Shown here: piece by piece, positions 43,501-54,190 of the stretch
Layout of the letters: the number at the start of each line of letters is the position of its first letter
Position numbering within the stretch: position 1 is the first letter of the stretch
Assembly (NCBI RefSeq): GCF_038502225.1
Contig: NC_091293.1
Span: forward strand, 12,673,439-12,737,438
Origin: Cherax quadricarinatus
Taxonomy: Eukaryota > Arthropoda > Malacostraca > Decapoda > Parastacidae
Length of the DNA: 64,000 nt
Direction of reading: 5' to 3'
The notes under the pieces: model-generated
Seen by the model: only the letters and a program-made list of their open reading frames with translations
The model's database searches: none
Told to the model about the DNA's origin: nothing
Position numbers and translations under genes: made by a program

Positions 43501-43550
43501 ATATCAATCTCTGAAAAGAAGGAAAATATCAATCTCTGAAAAGAAGGAAG
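43501..43550. repeat. 25-bp tandem duplication in Gypsy RT
   Basis: ATATCAATCTCTGAAAAGAA plus GGAA(A/G) twice in a row. Twenty-five is not a multiple of three, so it shifts the RT frame exactly after FFSEIDI. Confidence 0.95.
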
Positions 43551-44514
43551 AGTCATAAAATTTGTGTAGATTGCTATCTATTAAGGGCATAGGGTCAGCA
43601 TCCCACCGAGTTATAGCATTAAGGCCTCTGAAGTCAATAACAAGTCTATATGAATTATCCTCCTTCTTAACCATGACTACTGGTGAGCAATATGCAGATA
43701 CTGAAGGTTTAATGATCTTCAGTTTTAATAATTTGTCTGCCTCTCGGTCAAATGCATCCCTAAGGTGAACTGGTACTGGGTATAGTTTCCGTTTGATCGG
43801 ATTGTCCGTCAATAAGTCAATTTTATGGACTACCGTGGAGGTAGCACCTGGAATATCAGTAAAGACGTCTGAAAAGTTACTCACACATTGAAGTAGTTTA
43901 TGTCTCTTATGGTCATCCAAAGATTCATTAATATTAATGTTGGTTGCGCCAGAGTGGTCAAGAGTCACCAAGTCATGTAGTTTTTCATCATAGTCTAAGT
44001 TAGAGGTGTCAATTACACACACCTTACATTCTTCAGTTGTCTTATCAAGTTCGTGTGGAAAAACTAAGTCAAAGTTATTAAGGCAGTTAACCGAATTTCT
44101 TCGGTAATATTTCTTAAGGATGTTGATGTGATAAAGCTTAGGTTTCCCCTTGACTTCTATGAGGTAGTCAACTTTCCCACAAATTTTTAATACTTTATAT
44201 GGACCTTTCCATGCTACTAATAATTTATTTGACTTGATAGGCAAAAGTACCAGAACTTCATCCCCTACTTTAAAACTTCTCCTCTGACATTTGGAATCAA
44301 AATAGGTTTTGTACTGGTCCATTGACAAGCTTAGGTTTTTCGAAACTATGTCAGAGGTCTCCTCAAGTTTGGATCTAAGGTCAAGGAGAAACTGATAAGA
44401 AGACTGAACCTCAACATTTACCTCCTCATTAGTCCATAAGTCATGAAGGATGGACAATGGACCTCTGGCCTGTCTACCATAGAGAAGTTCAAAAGGTGAA
44501 AACCCCAGAGTCAC
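43504..44514 (-). CDS. Gypsy integrase C-terminus fused to RT N-terminus
   Basis: One open frame of 336 codons. Residues 1-130 or so continue the integrase (LGFSPFELLYGRQARGP; SFKVGDEVLVLLP; KLLVAWKGPYKVLK, the GPY/F-type module). A linker follows (VFPHELDKTTEECKVC...), then the RT entry CVSNFSDVFTDIPGATS, IKRKLYPVPVHLRDAF, IKPSVSAYCSPVVMVKKED, YRLVIDFRGLNAITRWDADP and FFSEIDI (motif A). The unbroken frame shows that integrase-before-RT is the real gene order and not a rearrangement. It overlaps the upstream integrase frame with a one-base shift. Confidence 0.9.
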   Translation of the reverse strand: MTLGFSPFELLYGRQARGPLSILHDLWTNEEVNVEVQSSYQFLLDLRSKLEETSDIVSKNLSLSMDQYKTYFDSKCQRRSFKVGDEVLVLLPIKSNKLLVAWKGPYKVLKICGKVDYLIEVKGKPKLYHINILKKYYRRNSVNCLNNFDLVFPHELDKTTEECKVCVIDTSNLDYDEKLHDLVTLDHSGATNININESLDDHKRHKLLQCVSNFSDVFTDIPGATSTVVHKIDLLTDNPIKRKLYPVPVHLRDAFDREADKLLKLKIIKPSVSAYCSPVVMVKKEDNSYRLVIDFRGLNAITRWDADPMPLIDSNLHKFYDSSFFSEIDIFLLFRD

Positions 44515-45133
44515 TGGGAACTTCCCTCATGGCAAACAAAGCACAGGGTAGGTAACGATGCCACTCCTTAGGTTTAAGGGAGCAAAGTTTCCTTAAAATG
44601 GACTTGAGAATCGAATGCTGGCGTTCAATCCTCCCATTACAGCTGGGATGATAGGGTGTGGTGAAGAGAGGCTTCACTCCCAGAAGTTGGTATAGATGTT
44701 GCATTAAGTCAGATGTGAATTGTGTCCCATGGTCAGACAAAATTTCTCTAGGGATGCCCACTCTGGAGAAGATGGACAAATGGGCTTCAGCCACCTCTGT
44801 AGTAGTTCTGGTCTTTAAGGGAACGGCTTCAGGGAAACTCAAAGCATAATCAACTAATGTTAATATATATCTATGTCCCCCAGATGAAAGTGGAGATAAA
44901 GGACCAACGATGTCAATAGCTACTCTTTCAAACGGTACCGTAAAGATAGGCATTTTGACCATAGGTACTCGCCTGGTACCTCGGGAGGATGACAGTTGGC
45001 AAACTTTACATGATCTACAATAGGTAGTGACATCTGAGGACATTTTTGGCCAAAAATAGGTTTCCCTAATTTTATTTAAGGTTTTACGATGCGAGAAATG
45101 TCGGGCCACTGGCACTGCATTGACTTGGAACAA
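44489..45133 (-). CDS. Gypsy integrase, zinc-binding and catalytic core
   Basis: HHCC zinc domain (ARHFSHRKTLNKIRETYFWP, CRSCKVCQ), then the catalytic core with the first Asp in VAIDIVGPL, the second in EILSDHGTQFTSDL and the Glu in CNGRIERQHSILK: D, D, E all present. Inserts element cDNA into host DNA. It ends by a frameshift at about 44500 and continues as the next frame. Upstream is protease, not RNase H. Confidence 0.9.
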   Translation of the reverse strand: MFQVNAVPVARHFSHRKTLNKIRETYFWPKMSSDVTTYCRSCKVCQLSSSRGTRRVPMVKMPIFTVPFERVAIDIVGPLSPLSSGGHRYILTLVDYALSFPEAVPLKTRTTTEVAEAHLSIFSRVGIPREILSDHGTQFTSDLMQHLYQLLGVKPLFTTPYHPSCNGRIERQHSILKSILRKLCSLKPKEWHRYLPCALFAMREVPSDSGVFTF

Positions 45134-45196
45134 CTAAGATGGAATAGTCTATCTCATCTGAATTTAATTTGAATACTGACTTGTACAAGATACTTT

Positions 45197-45852
45197 TTAT
45201 ATCAAATTTATATGAAAAGTTTTTCCTTTGGATAACTTGATTTTGTTTAGCGGTATTATGGCAATTCTGAAGAGAAGGGCAATTACGTTGTAAATTGACA
45301 ATATATCCAAAGGCTTAAAGTCAGGGAAAATCAAAGGATGGACAGTAGGAGAAGCCTGGGCTTTGGTCTGAGCCCTAGTCAAGACATTTATGATATCGGA
45401 GGTGATATCTTCACTTTCATCCAACAAGTGAACCGGTGTCCTACTACCTCGCTTTCGAAAGTAGCATCACTGGTTTTTAATCCCACATGAATCTCACGAG
45501 ACATTGTCTCATCTGAACTTTCGAGGGGCTTCTCTGACTCTACAGGAAGAGGATCTGAAACACTTATGTCCATCTTTGGTGATGAAAGGTCAACCTCAGA
45601 AGGAAGAATGGCAACTTTTACATTACCTATTAGTACGGAGCAAGAAGTGATGGGAGCTAGTACAGCTTCAGACCAACCTGTGAACCATTTAGACCTAATG
45701 TAACAACGGATGGTAGGAAAAGTGTCTGTACGGCCCAAGTAGTCTGAAAGTATAGCAGAGGAATGAGTTTCTTTAAGATTAGGGAACAGCTTATCAGAAA
45801 TGACTATACATGTGCATCCAGTGTCTCATAAAATGGTAGTACAAGTAATCAC
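45197..45852 (-). pseudogene. Gypsy aspartic protease and spacer
   Basis: Just inside the left BEL LTR the minus strand reads TTIL, stop, DTGCTCIVISDKLFP: the aspartic-protease active-site DTG with a TGA immediately before it. It then continues DTFPTIRCYIRSKWFTGW and VLIGNVKVAILPSEVD, followed by a Ser/Glu-rich spacer and 45197-45427 (VLTRAQTKAQASP), leading to the integrase. The N-terminal strand of the protease (GLNVSVEI) lies 8.3 kb away beyond the BEL element, which inserted here. Confidence 0.8.
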
Positions 45853-47035
45853 TAGGAGTGATTACTTGTATATACCTCAACATTACATGCATACGAGTAA
45901 TCTCCTTGGGAGACATCAACGATATTGTTTACCATAGTCACCCATGTAGACATGTGAGAAAACTTAACCAACTCTGGTCACTGCAGGTGGCCCCTCGACC
46001 CTCACAATCTTATCCATATCTATCCGAGGCCAGTATAAATTGGGTAGCACCATCAAGTACGGCGCTACTAATTAATTGTGGACTGTATAGATTATATTAG
46101 TTTAACTGAATGAAGGGGAGGGGGAGGGTAGGTTACACATGGATATACCCATCAAGGAAAAAACACTTGTACACAATCCCACCACTTACCAGATATTCTT
46201 TGGTGGTCACTTGATGTGGCTGGATCACCCATAACCTATCCAATTAAAACATACCTAACTGGCCAGTATCAGTCTGCTATAACTAGAAAGGTTACTTAAC
46301 TGTGGGTGATTGATGCTCCTTATTTCCTCCATTCACCATCTCTTTTCGATGTCCTGCTACACCAACACGGTTCTTATTCCAGCAGGACGAGGTATCCATT
46401 GGTTTGTTCTGGTTTAGAAGTCATGATTCCATAAAACTTTGCTATCCTCGGGATGAGAACCACGCATTCACTCGGAGCAGGGCGATTTATTTCACTTTCT
46501 GCATTCTCTTAACTTAATGTTATTATCACTGATTACATTACCATTCACAAGACGATTTAACGTCTCATAATTATTATACACATTAGAGGTCACTTCATTA
46601 AGATCTGAGACCGATGAGTGAGGATTAACTCACGGGTAATTTCCCCTGGACACATTCCATGGCGGCGCACCCGTCACCCCTGGTCCTACTATTATCCACT
46701 TATTTTACCACTTTTATCACGATGGTCACGTAAATCTTGTTCCCTCACTCTTCACCAGGAACAATTACGACACTTCCTATTAGGAAGTGAGGCCTATATT
46801 AATCCTTAGGCCGCCGTGAATGTCAATTTCCTGATCTCATGTTTCACAGCTTCCTCACTTCATTCAAAACACTTCCGCCACCTCGTGCCCCAGTTCGACC
46901 TATACCCCTGCACATCTGCGCAGGCGCATCGGGAACCCAGTTGGTTCCATTCAAAATACAAATGCATTTTGACCCAAATCAACACATTAAACACTTATTA
47001 TGCACTATAGCTTCAGAAATTAAATAATTTCCACA
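45853..47035 (-). repeat. BEL 3' LTR
   Basis: 1183 bases, TGTGGAAATTATTTAATTTC start on minus. It is collinear with the 5' LTR (1179 bases) and differs by scattered substitutions and one- to few-base indels. At its left edge CAAGTAATCACT-AGG-AGTGATTACTTG forms an inverted repeat across the junction. Confidence 0.9.
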
Positions 47036-47067
47036 CTGTGGCCGGGCGGAAGTTGCTGTTAGACAAC

Positions 47068-47460
47068 TTAAATTGCGTCTTCCTCCAGGAGACGATTCCA
47101 GCCCTCTCTAGATTGCGCTGCTGTTTTCCTAGTGGGTCTTACTACAATTTCTTCTTGCATTACTCGGTCAGTGTCTTCAATATCACTCATGTCACTTTCC
47201 CTTAGATTTCCATCTGCACTGGATTGAACACCATTTAATTCTAAGGGAATTAATTTATTAATGGTATGCAAACTTTCATGACCACGACACAACACTTTGA
47301 CGTTACTGACAACACCTTGTGTATCTGGGTATAATGTAACTACCTTACCCAGAGGCCACAATGTTCGATGTTGTTCAGTATCAATTAACACAATGTCACC
47401 TGGTTGAATGTTCTGTCGGTTTACTGCCTCTGGCACACCATAAAAGTGTTCACGTAGTGT
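47068..47460 (-). CDS. BEL polyprotein C-terminal domain (DUF5641-like)
   Basis: Same frame as the integrase but after a TAA at about 47470: NIQPGDIVLIDTEQHRTLWP, LGKVVTLYPDTQGVVSNV. This PGDxVLI...WPLGKV...GxVR-type module closes BEL/Pao integrases and many related fusion proteins. An acidic tail follows to the stop at 47068. Probably nucleic-acid or chromatin binding; exact role unknown. Confidence 0.85.
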   Translation of the reverse strand, partial: TLREHFYGVPEAVNRQNIQPGDIVLIDTEQHRTLWPLGKVVTLYPDTQGVVSNVKVLCRGHESLHTINKLIPLELNGVQSSADGNLRESDMSDIEDTDRVMQEEIVVRPTRKTAAQSREGWNRLLEEDAI

Positions 47461-47469
47461 AAGAAGATA

Positions 47470-48800
47470 TTATTTACGCCACACATTGGACCAATGAGTA
47501 ATTACCTTATTTAACATCTTGAACTCATCACTCAACATGGTCACGTTATTGTAATCCTCGTCACTTCCCTCGGGATTATCTCTATAGATAGGTGCAGCTT
47601 CTAACCTTCGTCCGCATATTAGGTGAGAGGGAGTCAGGATCTCCGTGTCAGGAGTGTCGCTCATGTATGACAGAGGGCGATTGTTTACCCGATTCTCTGC
47701 CTCCACCAACACTGCACGGAATTCCTCCAAATTAATTCTCTTCCTGTGTAGCACCTTACGAAGACATCTTTTCACTGTACCTATCATTCTTTCGTACAGT
47801 CCTCCCTGCCAAGGGGCTCTGGGAGTAATAAATTTCCAGACACACCCTCGCTGGGTCAACAAAGACTGTACATCATCACTCTTATTTAATTCCATCAAGT
47901 GTTGAGCACCCCCTACAAAATTGGTGGCATTATCTGAGATCATCAATCTTGGACAGGATCTCCTAGCTGCAAATTTCTGGATCAGCTGTATGAACTGTTC
48001 TGCAGACAAGTCCTGATCCACTTCTAGATGAACAGCCCTAGTAGCTGTACAAGTGAATAGACATACATACACCTTCAAGGGAACACCATCTGAAGTACCT
48101 GTTAAAATGATTGGCCCACTATAGTCCACTCCGGTCACATCAAATGGTTTTACCAACTGCACGCGTTCCTTGGGCAATGGTGGAAGACCTGGGTACATGT
48201 AGGTTCTGGCATCCACCCGGCGACATATTACACACGACTTGATAACCCTTTTTACACTTTGCCGTCCTTGAGGAATCCAGGTTTCCCGAATACAGTTTAA
48301 GGTATCCTGTACCCCACCGTGCATCACGTTATTATGGGCATTGAAGACAATCAAGGTTGTCAGGTGATGAGTTTTGGGCAGCAAGATAGGGTGCTTAGCA
48401 TATTCCCCCAATTCAGCATTTTGTAACCTGCCTCTGCACCTAATTACATCATCCTCTAAATGCAGCCCCAGCTTTTCTATTATTGAGCCTTTCACAATTT
48501 TTCTGTCCATCATTAATTTAATCTCATCCCTGTAGGTTTCTTCTTGTACCCTCTGTAGCCAGTATTTCAGGGGATGGGGAAAATTATACGAGATATTCAT
48601 CTTACTTATAAATTTAAACACTAACTTTGTCACGCTAATCAGCTTGGGTAAGGAAGAATACCTATTAATGTCAATGGCTAAGGAGGGACTACTGACTGGA
48701 GCGGTGCTCACCGTAATTTCGACAGGAGCAATATGTGCCTTTTGCACCGGCCAGTTAATTTTGTCCACCAGCCAACTTGGCCCTTTAAACCACGATAAAG
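47470..48800 (-). CDS. BEL integrase
   Basis: Resumes after the SINE at WFKGPSWL. Zinc-binding region HHLTTLIVFNAHNNVMHGGV, CVICRR; core Asp in GVDYSGPI, second Asp in LMISDNATNFVGG, Glu in WQGGLYERMIGTVKR, then RPLSYMSDTPDTEILTPSHL and NKVITHWSNVWRK. All three catalytic acids are present. The stop TAA at 47470 sits where relatives continue. The open frame runs on into the SINE to 48921, but those first 40-odd codons are SINE sequence, not protein of this element. Confidence 0.88.
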
Positions 48801-49056
48801 CACTCACTGGTGGCCTGGTGGTTAACGCTCTCGCTTCACACGGCGAGGGCCTGGGTTCGATTCCCAGCCAGAGTAGAAACATTGGACGTGTTTCTTTCCA
48901 CCTGTTGTCTATGTTCCCCATCAGTAAAATGGGTACCTGGGTGTTAGTCGACTGGTGTGGGTCGCATCCTGGGACACTGACCTAAGGAGGCCTGGTCACA
49001 GACCGGGCCGCGGGGGCGTTGACCCCCGGAACTCTCTCCAGGTAAACTCCAGGTAA
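48801..49056 (+). mobile_element. tRNA-derived SINE with CR1-like LINE 3' tail
   Basis: Head: a tRNA-like region with A box TGGCCTGGTGG (48811-48821) and B box GGTTCGATTCC (48854-48864). Body: CATCAGTAAAATGGGTACCT and GTGTGGGTCGCATCCTGGG. Tail from about 48986: GGAGGCCTGGTCACAGACCG to CCAGGTAAACTCCAGGTAA, matching 62279-62346 of the CR1-like LINE. It interrupts BEL pol between DFLSRGL and WFKGPSWL. No TSD was recognised. Confidence 0.9.
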
Positions 49057-50762
49057 GTCAAGCCTCGAGACAAGAAGTCAGCCGGATTCTCGTCACCAGG
49101 AATGTGATTAAAGGTTAACATATGCTGACCCAAACTGTTATATTTCTCCTGCATTTGATTGATTTCAGCGACTCTGTTTTGTACATACACAATCTTACTG
49201 TTACCATTACGAATCCATTGTAAGGATACCTCGTTATCAGACCAAATTACGGTGTCACGGATATTTATCTCTCGCAATTTATTTCTTATATAATTGGCTA
49301 ATTTGACACCTACATAAATGGCCGTTAATTCCAACTGAGGTAAGGTATGTGATTTGATTGGAGCCACCTTAGCCTTAGACATAACAAGAGAAATGGCACT
49401 ATTACATTGAAGGTAAGCGACTGCTCCATATGCTAATTTCGAAGCATCGCAAAAAATGTGGAGTACATTTTCTCCATCTTGACTGGCCACCTTACGTGGG
49501 AACTCCAACATTGGTAATTTTACATATTCACCTATTAGTTCTTCCCACCTTTCAACAAATTCCTCAGGTAGGGTTTCATCCCAAGTACACTTAAGCTTCC
49601 ATGCCTCTTGTATCAACAATTTTCCTCTAATGGTAAGTGGGGACACTAAGCCTAGTGGATCGAAGCATTTTGAAACTTCCGCAAGTAAGACTCTCTTGGT
49701 TAATTTACTGGGCATACTGTAGGTATTAGACTTTAACGATAACAAGTCTCTCTCTGTGTCCCAAGTCAGTCCCAGCACATTACTATATTTAGACACTTCA
49801 ACTCCAGGGTTGTCTTTATTTATTTGAGCCCTTAAACTGGACGAATTACTGTTCCATTCCCTCAGGGGCATATTTGCACCTTGCATTATTTCATTAGCCC
49901 CTTCATATATGCTCATTAGTTCCTCTTCAGTAGACGTCACCCCCAGGAAATTGTCCACATAAAATTGTTTACCCATTACTCCACTCAGTGGACCACCCGT
50001 ACGCTTAAGATGTGCATTTATCGTTGCCTGGAGTAGGAACGGACTGGAGGTAGCACCAAACAATACACTCCTGAAGCGAAAAGTCTTCAGGGGACTAAGT
50101 GGGTCATTAGGATTCTCGGGCCATAAGAACCTAGTGCAATTCCGGTCAGCCTCCTGCAGACCCACTCTCAGGAAAGCTTTACTTATGTCCACCATAAAGG
50201 CATAATTCTTAACCCTGAAGTTTAATAATATGTCTCCCAGTTTTTCCATCAACGACGGACCTGTCATCAAACAGTCATTCAAACTAGGTACATTTTTGTT
50301 ACTCCTGGCACTACAATTAAACACAATCCTCAGAGGATTGGTCTTAGAATCCTTCTTCACTCCGTGATGTGGCAAATAGTGACCATAAATCTGGGCTTGC
50401 TCAGGAGGTACCTCCTCTATGAATTTATTATTTAACTGCTCATTAATTATATCATCGTAAGCAGTCAACAGTTCTGGTGTCTTGCTCAGTTCGTGGAGCT
50501 GAGCCTTTAATTGTCCATACACCATCCGGTAATTAGTTGGTAGGTCTGGATGGTTCAGCTTCCACGGAAGTCTCACCCAGTATTGTCCAGATTCAAATTT
50601 AACATCCTTCTGGTATTGTTCTTGAGTAAAGGAATCATCTGGACTTTCTTCATTTACATTGATCCCTATGCTGTCCAATTCCCATAATTTATACACAGGT
50701 TCAACTTCATCCTCTATTGAAGTATATTTATACTGGGGTGATATTTCATGAGTAAGACACAC
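49057..50762 (-). CDS. BEL reverse transcriptase and RNase H
   Basis: Starts in frame after a TGA that ends the gag frame. RT: HHGVKKDSKTNPLRIVFNCS, LNDCLMTGPSLMEKLGDIL, FMVDISKAFLRVGLQ (motif A), LFGATSSPFLLQATI (motif B), KQFYVDNFLGVT (motif C, YVDN). Peptidase_A17/RT connection LAEVSKCFDPLGLVSPLTIR. RNase H: VLHIFCDASKLAYGAVAYLQ, LPQLELTAIYVG, VIWSDNEVSLQWI, HIPGDENPADFLSRG. Copies element RNA in virus-like particles. YVDN rather than YVDD occurs in part of this superfamily as far as I recall, so it may not be a defect. Confidence 0.88.
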
Positions 50763-50789
50763 CGTAACTGTATTTATGGCTTCCTCCAG

Positions 50790-52772
50790 TCATTCATTAT
50801 CAGTATGAGGAAGCCTGCCATACATCACGTGACCTCCTGCGGTCCTTAGAAGGGTGACTCCGCATTTCTTTGTCATACCCTTTACAAAGGTGGCATAATG
50901 GTCACTACCTATCAAAACATCTATTGGCCCCACGGAATCATTATTTACACCAGAAGGTGCCAAATTTACCTTACTTGAAAGCCTTTCAGTAGCGTTACCA
51001 AGCCCTATTGTAGATATTTTCTCTGGGAGCCTATCCACAATTACGGCATTAATACGTTTTCTCTCATTGCCCAGCCTGACAGTTACATAAACAGTGTCGT
51101 ATGACTGGGCCTTCTTATTCGAGAGATAGCCAGATAACTTGAGTATAGCAGGATCTCCCATTTGTACCTTCATCCCATTAATGCAATTACGTTTTATGAA
51201 GGTACGTTGTGATCCCTGATCCAGTAATGCTGTTACAGTTTTGGATTTACGCCGTTTATCATTAATCACCACATCCAACACAGGTAAAGCTACCTCAGCT
51301 AGGCCATCATTACCGACATTAGCTGCAATCTTTACGTTGGCTACTGTTGTGTCCGGGTTATTATCACTATCAGTACTATTGTTACCATTATTACGATTAG
51401 ATCCGCCCTTACACCTAGCTATGTGGTGTCTTCCCTTGTTACACTGATAACAATGGTGCAAGTTAGCACGGCAATCCCTTACATTATGATTTCCTAGACA
51501 CCTGATACATCTAGCAAGCTCTTCCAATTTTTCCACTTTAACATCCCATGAATTATAGGCATTACAGTTCTTAGAGAAATGAGTACCGTTGCAGAAGATA
51601 CAATCTCTCCTCTCTTTGCCTGACCTCTTATCAACTGGGCTACCCTTATTGTGGTACTTCCTCCTCTTGCTTTGATGTGGAGAACCACTATTACTGCTCC
51701 CTGTCACTTGATATGTGCCTATGTAACCCCATTTAGTAGGTGACTTATGATTATTGATATTGGGATAAAGTTTCCTTTTGTGGAACTTGACAGGTGCACT
51801 GGGGTCTGTAGACGTGGTATTCCTAGAGGTAATGGGTTGGCTGGTCTGCAGTTGGACAATTAGCTCCTGCAGGCCCACTCTTATTTTTTCCAACCCGAAG
51901 TAACCCTTGTGATATCTGTTAGATAGCCACTCTACTGTCTTGTGGTTCAATTTATTCTGAATCAAGGCACTCAACAGCCACTCTGCTCCCTCCAGATCAT
52001 ATTTATTACTCAAGGTCTTAAGAGAGCTTTCTAGTTTGATCCTAAATTGCTGTAAGCTGTTGTGGTTGTGATCTGGAGACTTCAAACTAGCCAAATTAGC
52101 TACTAGATCCAGCCTACTTTGCTCCAAGTTACCGTAAGTGACCTCCAACAAGTCAACTGCCTCACTATAGGAGTCATCTACATTTGGGAATGCTTGTATG
52201 AGAACATGCGCATCTCCCCTTACTTGTCCCTTTAAATAGCATAATTTGGTAACACTTGCAAGATCACTCCTATCATGTACGACTGCTTTAAAGATAGACC
52301 AAAACTCCTCCCAGTTTTCTCCCGGATTAAACACAGGCATGCATAATTCTGGGAGTTTTGGTAGACACCTCTGATTTTCCTTACTAGGTTGACCAACAAC
52401 ATTGTCTACACCCTTTACCTTCTCTAAAGCCTTAGTTTTGCAGGACACAATGTTGTCCTCCACTTCATAATATTGATCCAGCAGCCGCTCCCTTTCAGCA
52501 TCATCTGCACAATTCACCAGAAGATTGCTCTCACAGTCCTTATACCACAATTTATATGACTCATATCTACTTTCTAAGGCATCTAGGTGTAGCTTTAATT
52601 CATCAGGGTTTACCGTTTCTTGTCTCATTAACTCCATACACTTGTTGTATGATTTAGTAACATGACCCTTCCGAGCTTGTAGTGACGCTTTCTTTGCTTT
52701 GGCATCCATGGACTTGCCAGCCGCACTAACTTCCTCAGATCCAGCCATGGTTAGGGAATTAATAATCACCAA
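50790..52772 (-). CDS. BEL gag and aspartic protease
   Basis: 660 codons. The likely start is the Met at residue 8 (MAGSEEV). An N-terminal Lys-rich coiled stretch, the DUF1759-type gag core (LPELCMPVFNPGENWEEFWS; SDLASVTKLCYLKGQVRGDA), zinc knuckles CIRCLGNHNVRDC and CYQCNKGRHHIARC preceded by CIFCNGTHFSKNC, then the protease VTALLDQGSQRTFI (active-site D-Q-G variant). The stop TGA at about 50790 is followed in the same frame by RT. Builds the particle and cleaves the polyprotein. Confidence 0.88.
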   Translation of the reverse strand: MVIINSLTMAGSEEVSAAGKSMDAKAKKASLQARKGHVTKSYNKCMELMRQETVNPDELKLHLDALESRYESYKLWYKDCESNLLVNCADDAERERLLDQYYEVEDNIVSCKTKALEKVKGVDNVVGQPSKENQRCLPKLPELCMPVFNPGENWEEFWSIFKAVVHDRSDLASVTKLCYLKGQVRGDAHVLIQAFPNVDDSYSEAVDLLEVTYGNLEQSRLDLVANLASLKSPDHNHNSLQQFRIKLESSLKTLSNKYDLEGAEWLLSALIQNKLNHKTVEWLSNRYHKGYFGLEKIRVGLQELIVQLQTSQPITSRNTTSTDPSAPVKFHKRKLYPNINNHKSPTKWGYIGTYQVTGSSNSGSPHQSKRRKYHNKGSPVDKRSGKERRDCIFCNGTHFSKNCNAYNSWDVKVEKLEELARCIRCLGNHNVRDCRANLHHCYQCNKGRHHIARCKGGSNRNNGNNSTDSDNNPDTTVANVKIAANVGNDGLAEVALPVLDVVINDKRRKSKTVTALLDQGSQRTFIKRNCINGMKVQMGDPAILKLSGYLSNKKAQSYDTVYVTVRLGNERKRINAVIVDRLPEKISTIGLGNATERLSSKVNLAPSGVNNDSVGPIDVLIGSDHYATFVKGMTKKCGVTLLRTAGGHVMYGRLPHTDNE

Positions 52773-52984
52773 TTATACGACTTAAGTAGACACTTTGTGT
52801 GAGTAATTCTTGCACTTGTATAAATCCTAGCCACCCATGTGCTAGTAATTAATTGGGCTAATTATCATCCACCACACGACCGATTAAATTTGTGTACCCT
52901 ATACCCACTTTCTTCAATCAGTCACTTAATTATTAAGTAATTAATTCAATTAATTTTTCACTGATTGCATCTGGTTCAGGAAGG

Positions 52985-53011
52985 ACCAGCGGGCAGATAT
53001 GAAAAATTTTA
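52985..53011 (-). promoter_or_regulatory. BEL leader with possible primer-binding site
   Basis: On minus, after the 5' LTR: a short A/T leader, then CTGCCCGCTGGTCCTTCCTG. TGGTCCTTCC is reminiscent of the leader/PBS of BEL/Pao elements. The tRNA is not assigned. Confidence 0.4.
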
Positions 53012-54190
53012 TAGGAGTAATTACTTGTACATACCTCAACATTACATGCATACGAGTAATCTCCTTGGGAGACAACAACGATACTGTTTACCGTAGTCAC
53101 CCATGTAGACATGTGAGAAAACTTAACCACCTCTGGTCACTGCAGGTGGCCCCTTGACCCTTACAATCTTATCCATATCTATCCGAGACCAGTATAAATT
53201 GGGTAGCACCCTCAAGTACGGCGTTACTAATTAATTGTGGACTGTATAGATTATATTAGTTTAACTGAATGAAGGGGGGGGGGGTAGGTTACACATGGAT
53301 ATACCCATCAAGGAAAAAACACTTGTACATAATCCCACCACTTACCAGATATTCTCTGGTGGTCACTTGATGTGGCTGGATCACCCATAACCTATCCAAT
53401 TAAAACATACCTAACTGGCCAGTATCAGTCTGCTATAACTAGAAAGGTTACTTAACTGTGGGTGATTGATGCTCCTTATTTCCTCCATTCACCATCTCTT
53501 TTCGATGTCCTGCTACACCGACACGGTTCTTATTCCAGCAGGACGAGGTATCCGTTGGTTTGTCCCAGTTTAGAAGTCGTGATTCCATAAAACTTCGCTA
53601 TCCTTGGGACGAGAACCATGCGTTCACTCGGAGCAGGGCGATTTATTTCACTTCCTGCATTCTCTTAACTTAATGTTATTATCACTGATTACATTACCAT
53701 TCACAAGACGATTTAACGTCTCATAATTATTATACACATCAGAGGTCACTCCATTAAGATCTGAGACCGATGAGTGAGGATTAACTCACGAGTAATTTCC
53801 CCTGGACACATTCCATGGCGGCGCACCCGTCACTCCCGGTCCTACTATTATCCACTTATTTTACCACTTTATCACGGTGGTCACGTAAATCTCGTTCCCT
53901 CACTCTTCACCAGGAACAATTACGACACTTCCTATTAGGAAGTGAGGCCTATATTAATCCTTAGGCCGCCGTGAACGCCAATTTCCTGATCCCATGTTTC
54001 ACAGCTTCCTCACTACATTCAAAACACTGCCGCCACCTCGTGCCCCAGTTCGACCTATACCCCCGCACATCTGCGCAGGCGCAGCGGGAACCCAGTTGGT
54101 TCCATTCAAAATACAAATACATTTTGACCCAAATCAACACATTAAACACTTATTAGGCACTATAGCTTCGGAAATTAAATAATTTCCACA
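53012..54190 (-). repeat. BEL 5' LTR
   Basis: 1179 bases, partner of 45853-47035. The start TGTGGAAATTATTTAATTTC on minus is identical. Confidence 0.9.

Larger units (their letters stand above)
45853..54190 (-). mobile_element. BEL/Pao LTR retrotransposon inside the Gypsy protease
   Basis: Nearly complete: LTRs 45853-47035 and 53012-54190, gag-protease, RT-RNase H, integrase and a C-terminal domain, all minus, about 8.3 kb including a SINE. The pol order (RT-RNase H-integrase) and gag features are typical of BEL/Pao. Two in-frame stops and the SINE are the only evident lesions. Its insertion site is between the two halves of the Gypsy protease. A matching TSD was not seen at the left junction. 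Confidence 0.9.

Noticed and set aside
48806..48880. A true tRNA gene
   Set aside because: A and B boxes are present but the sequence continues into a SINE body and LINE tail, and it sits inside a BEL element; it is a SINE head.
48801..48921. The N-terminal 40-odd codons of the open frame 47470-48921 as part of BEL pol
   Set aside because: They are antisense SINE sequence; real pol resumes at WFKGPSWL.
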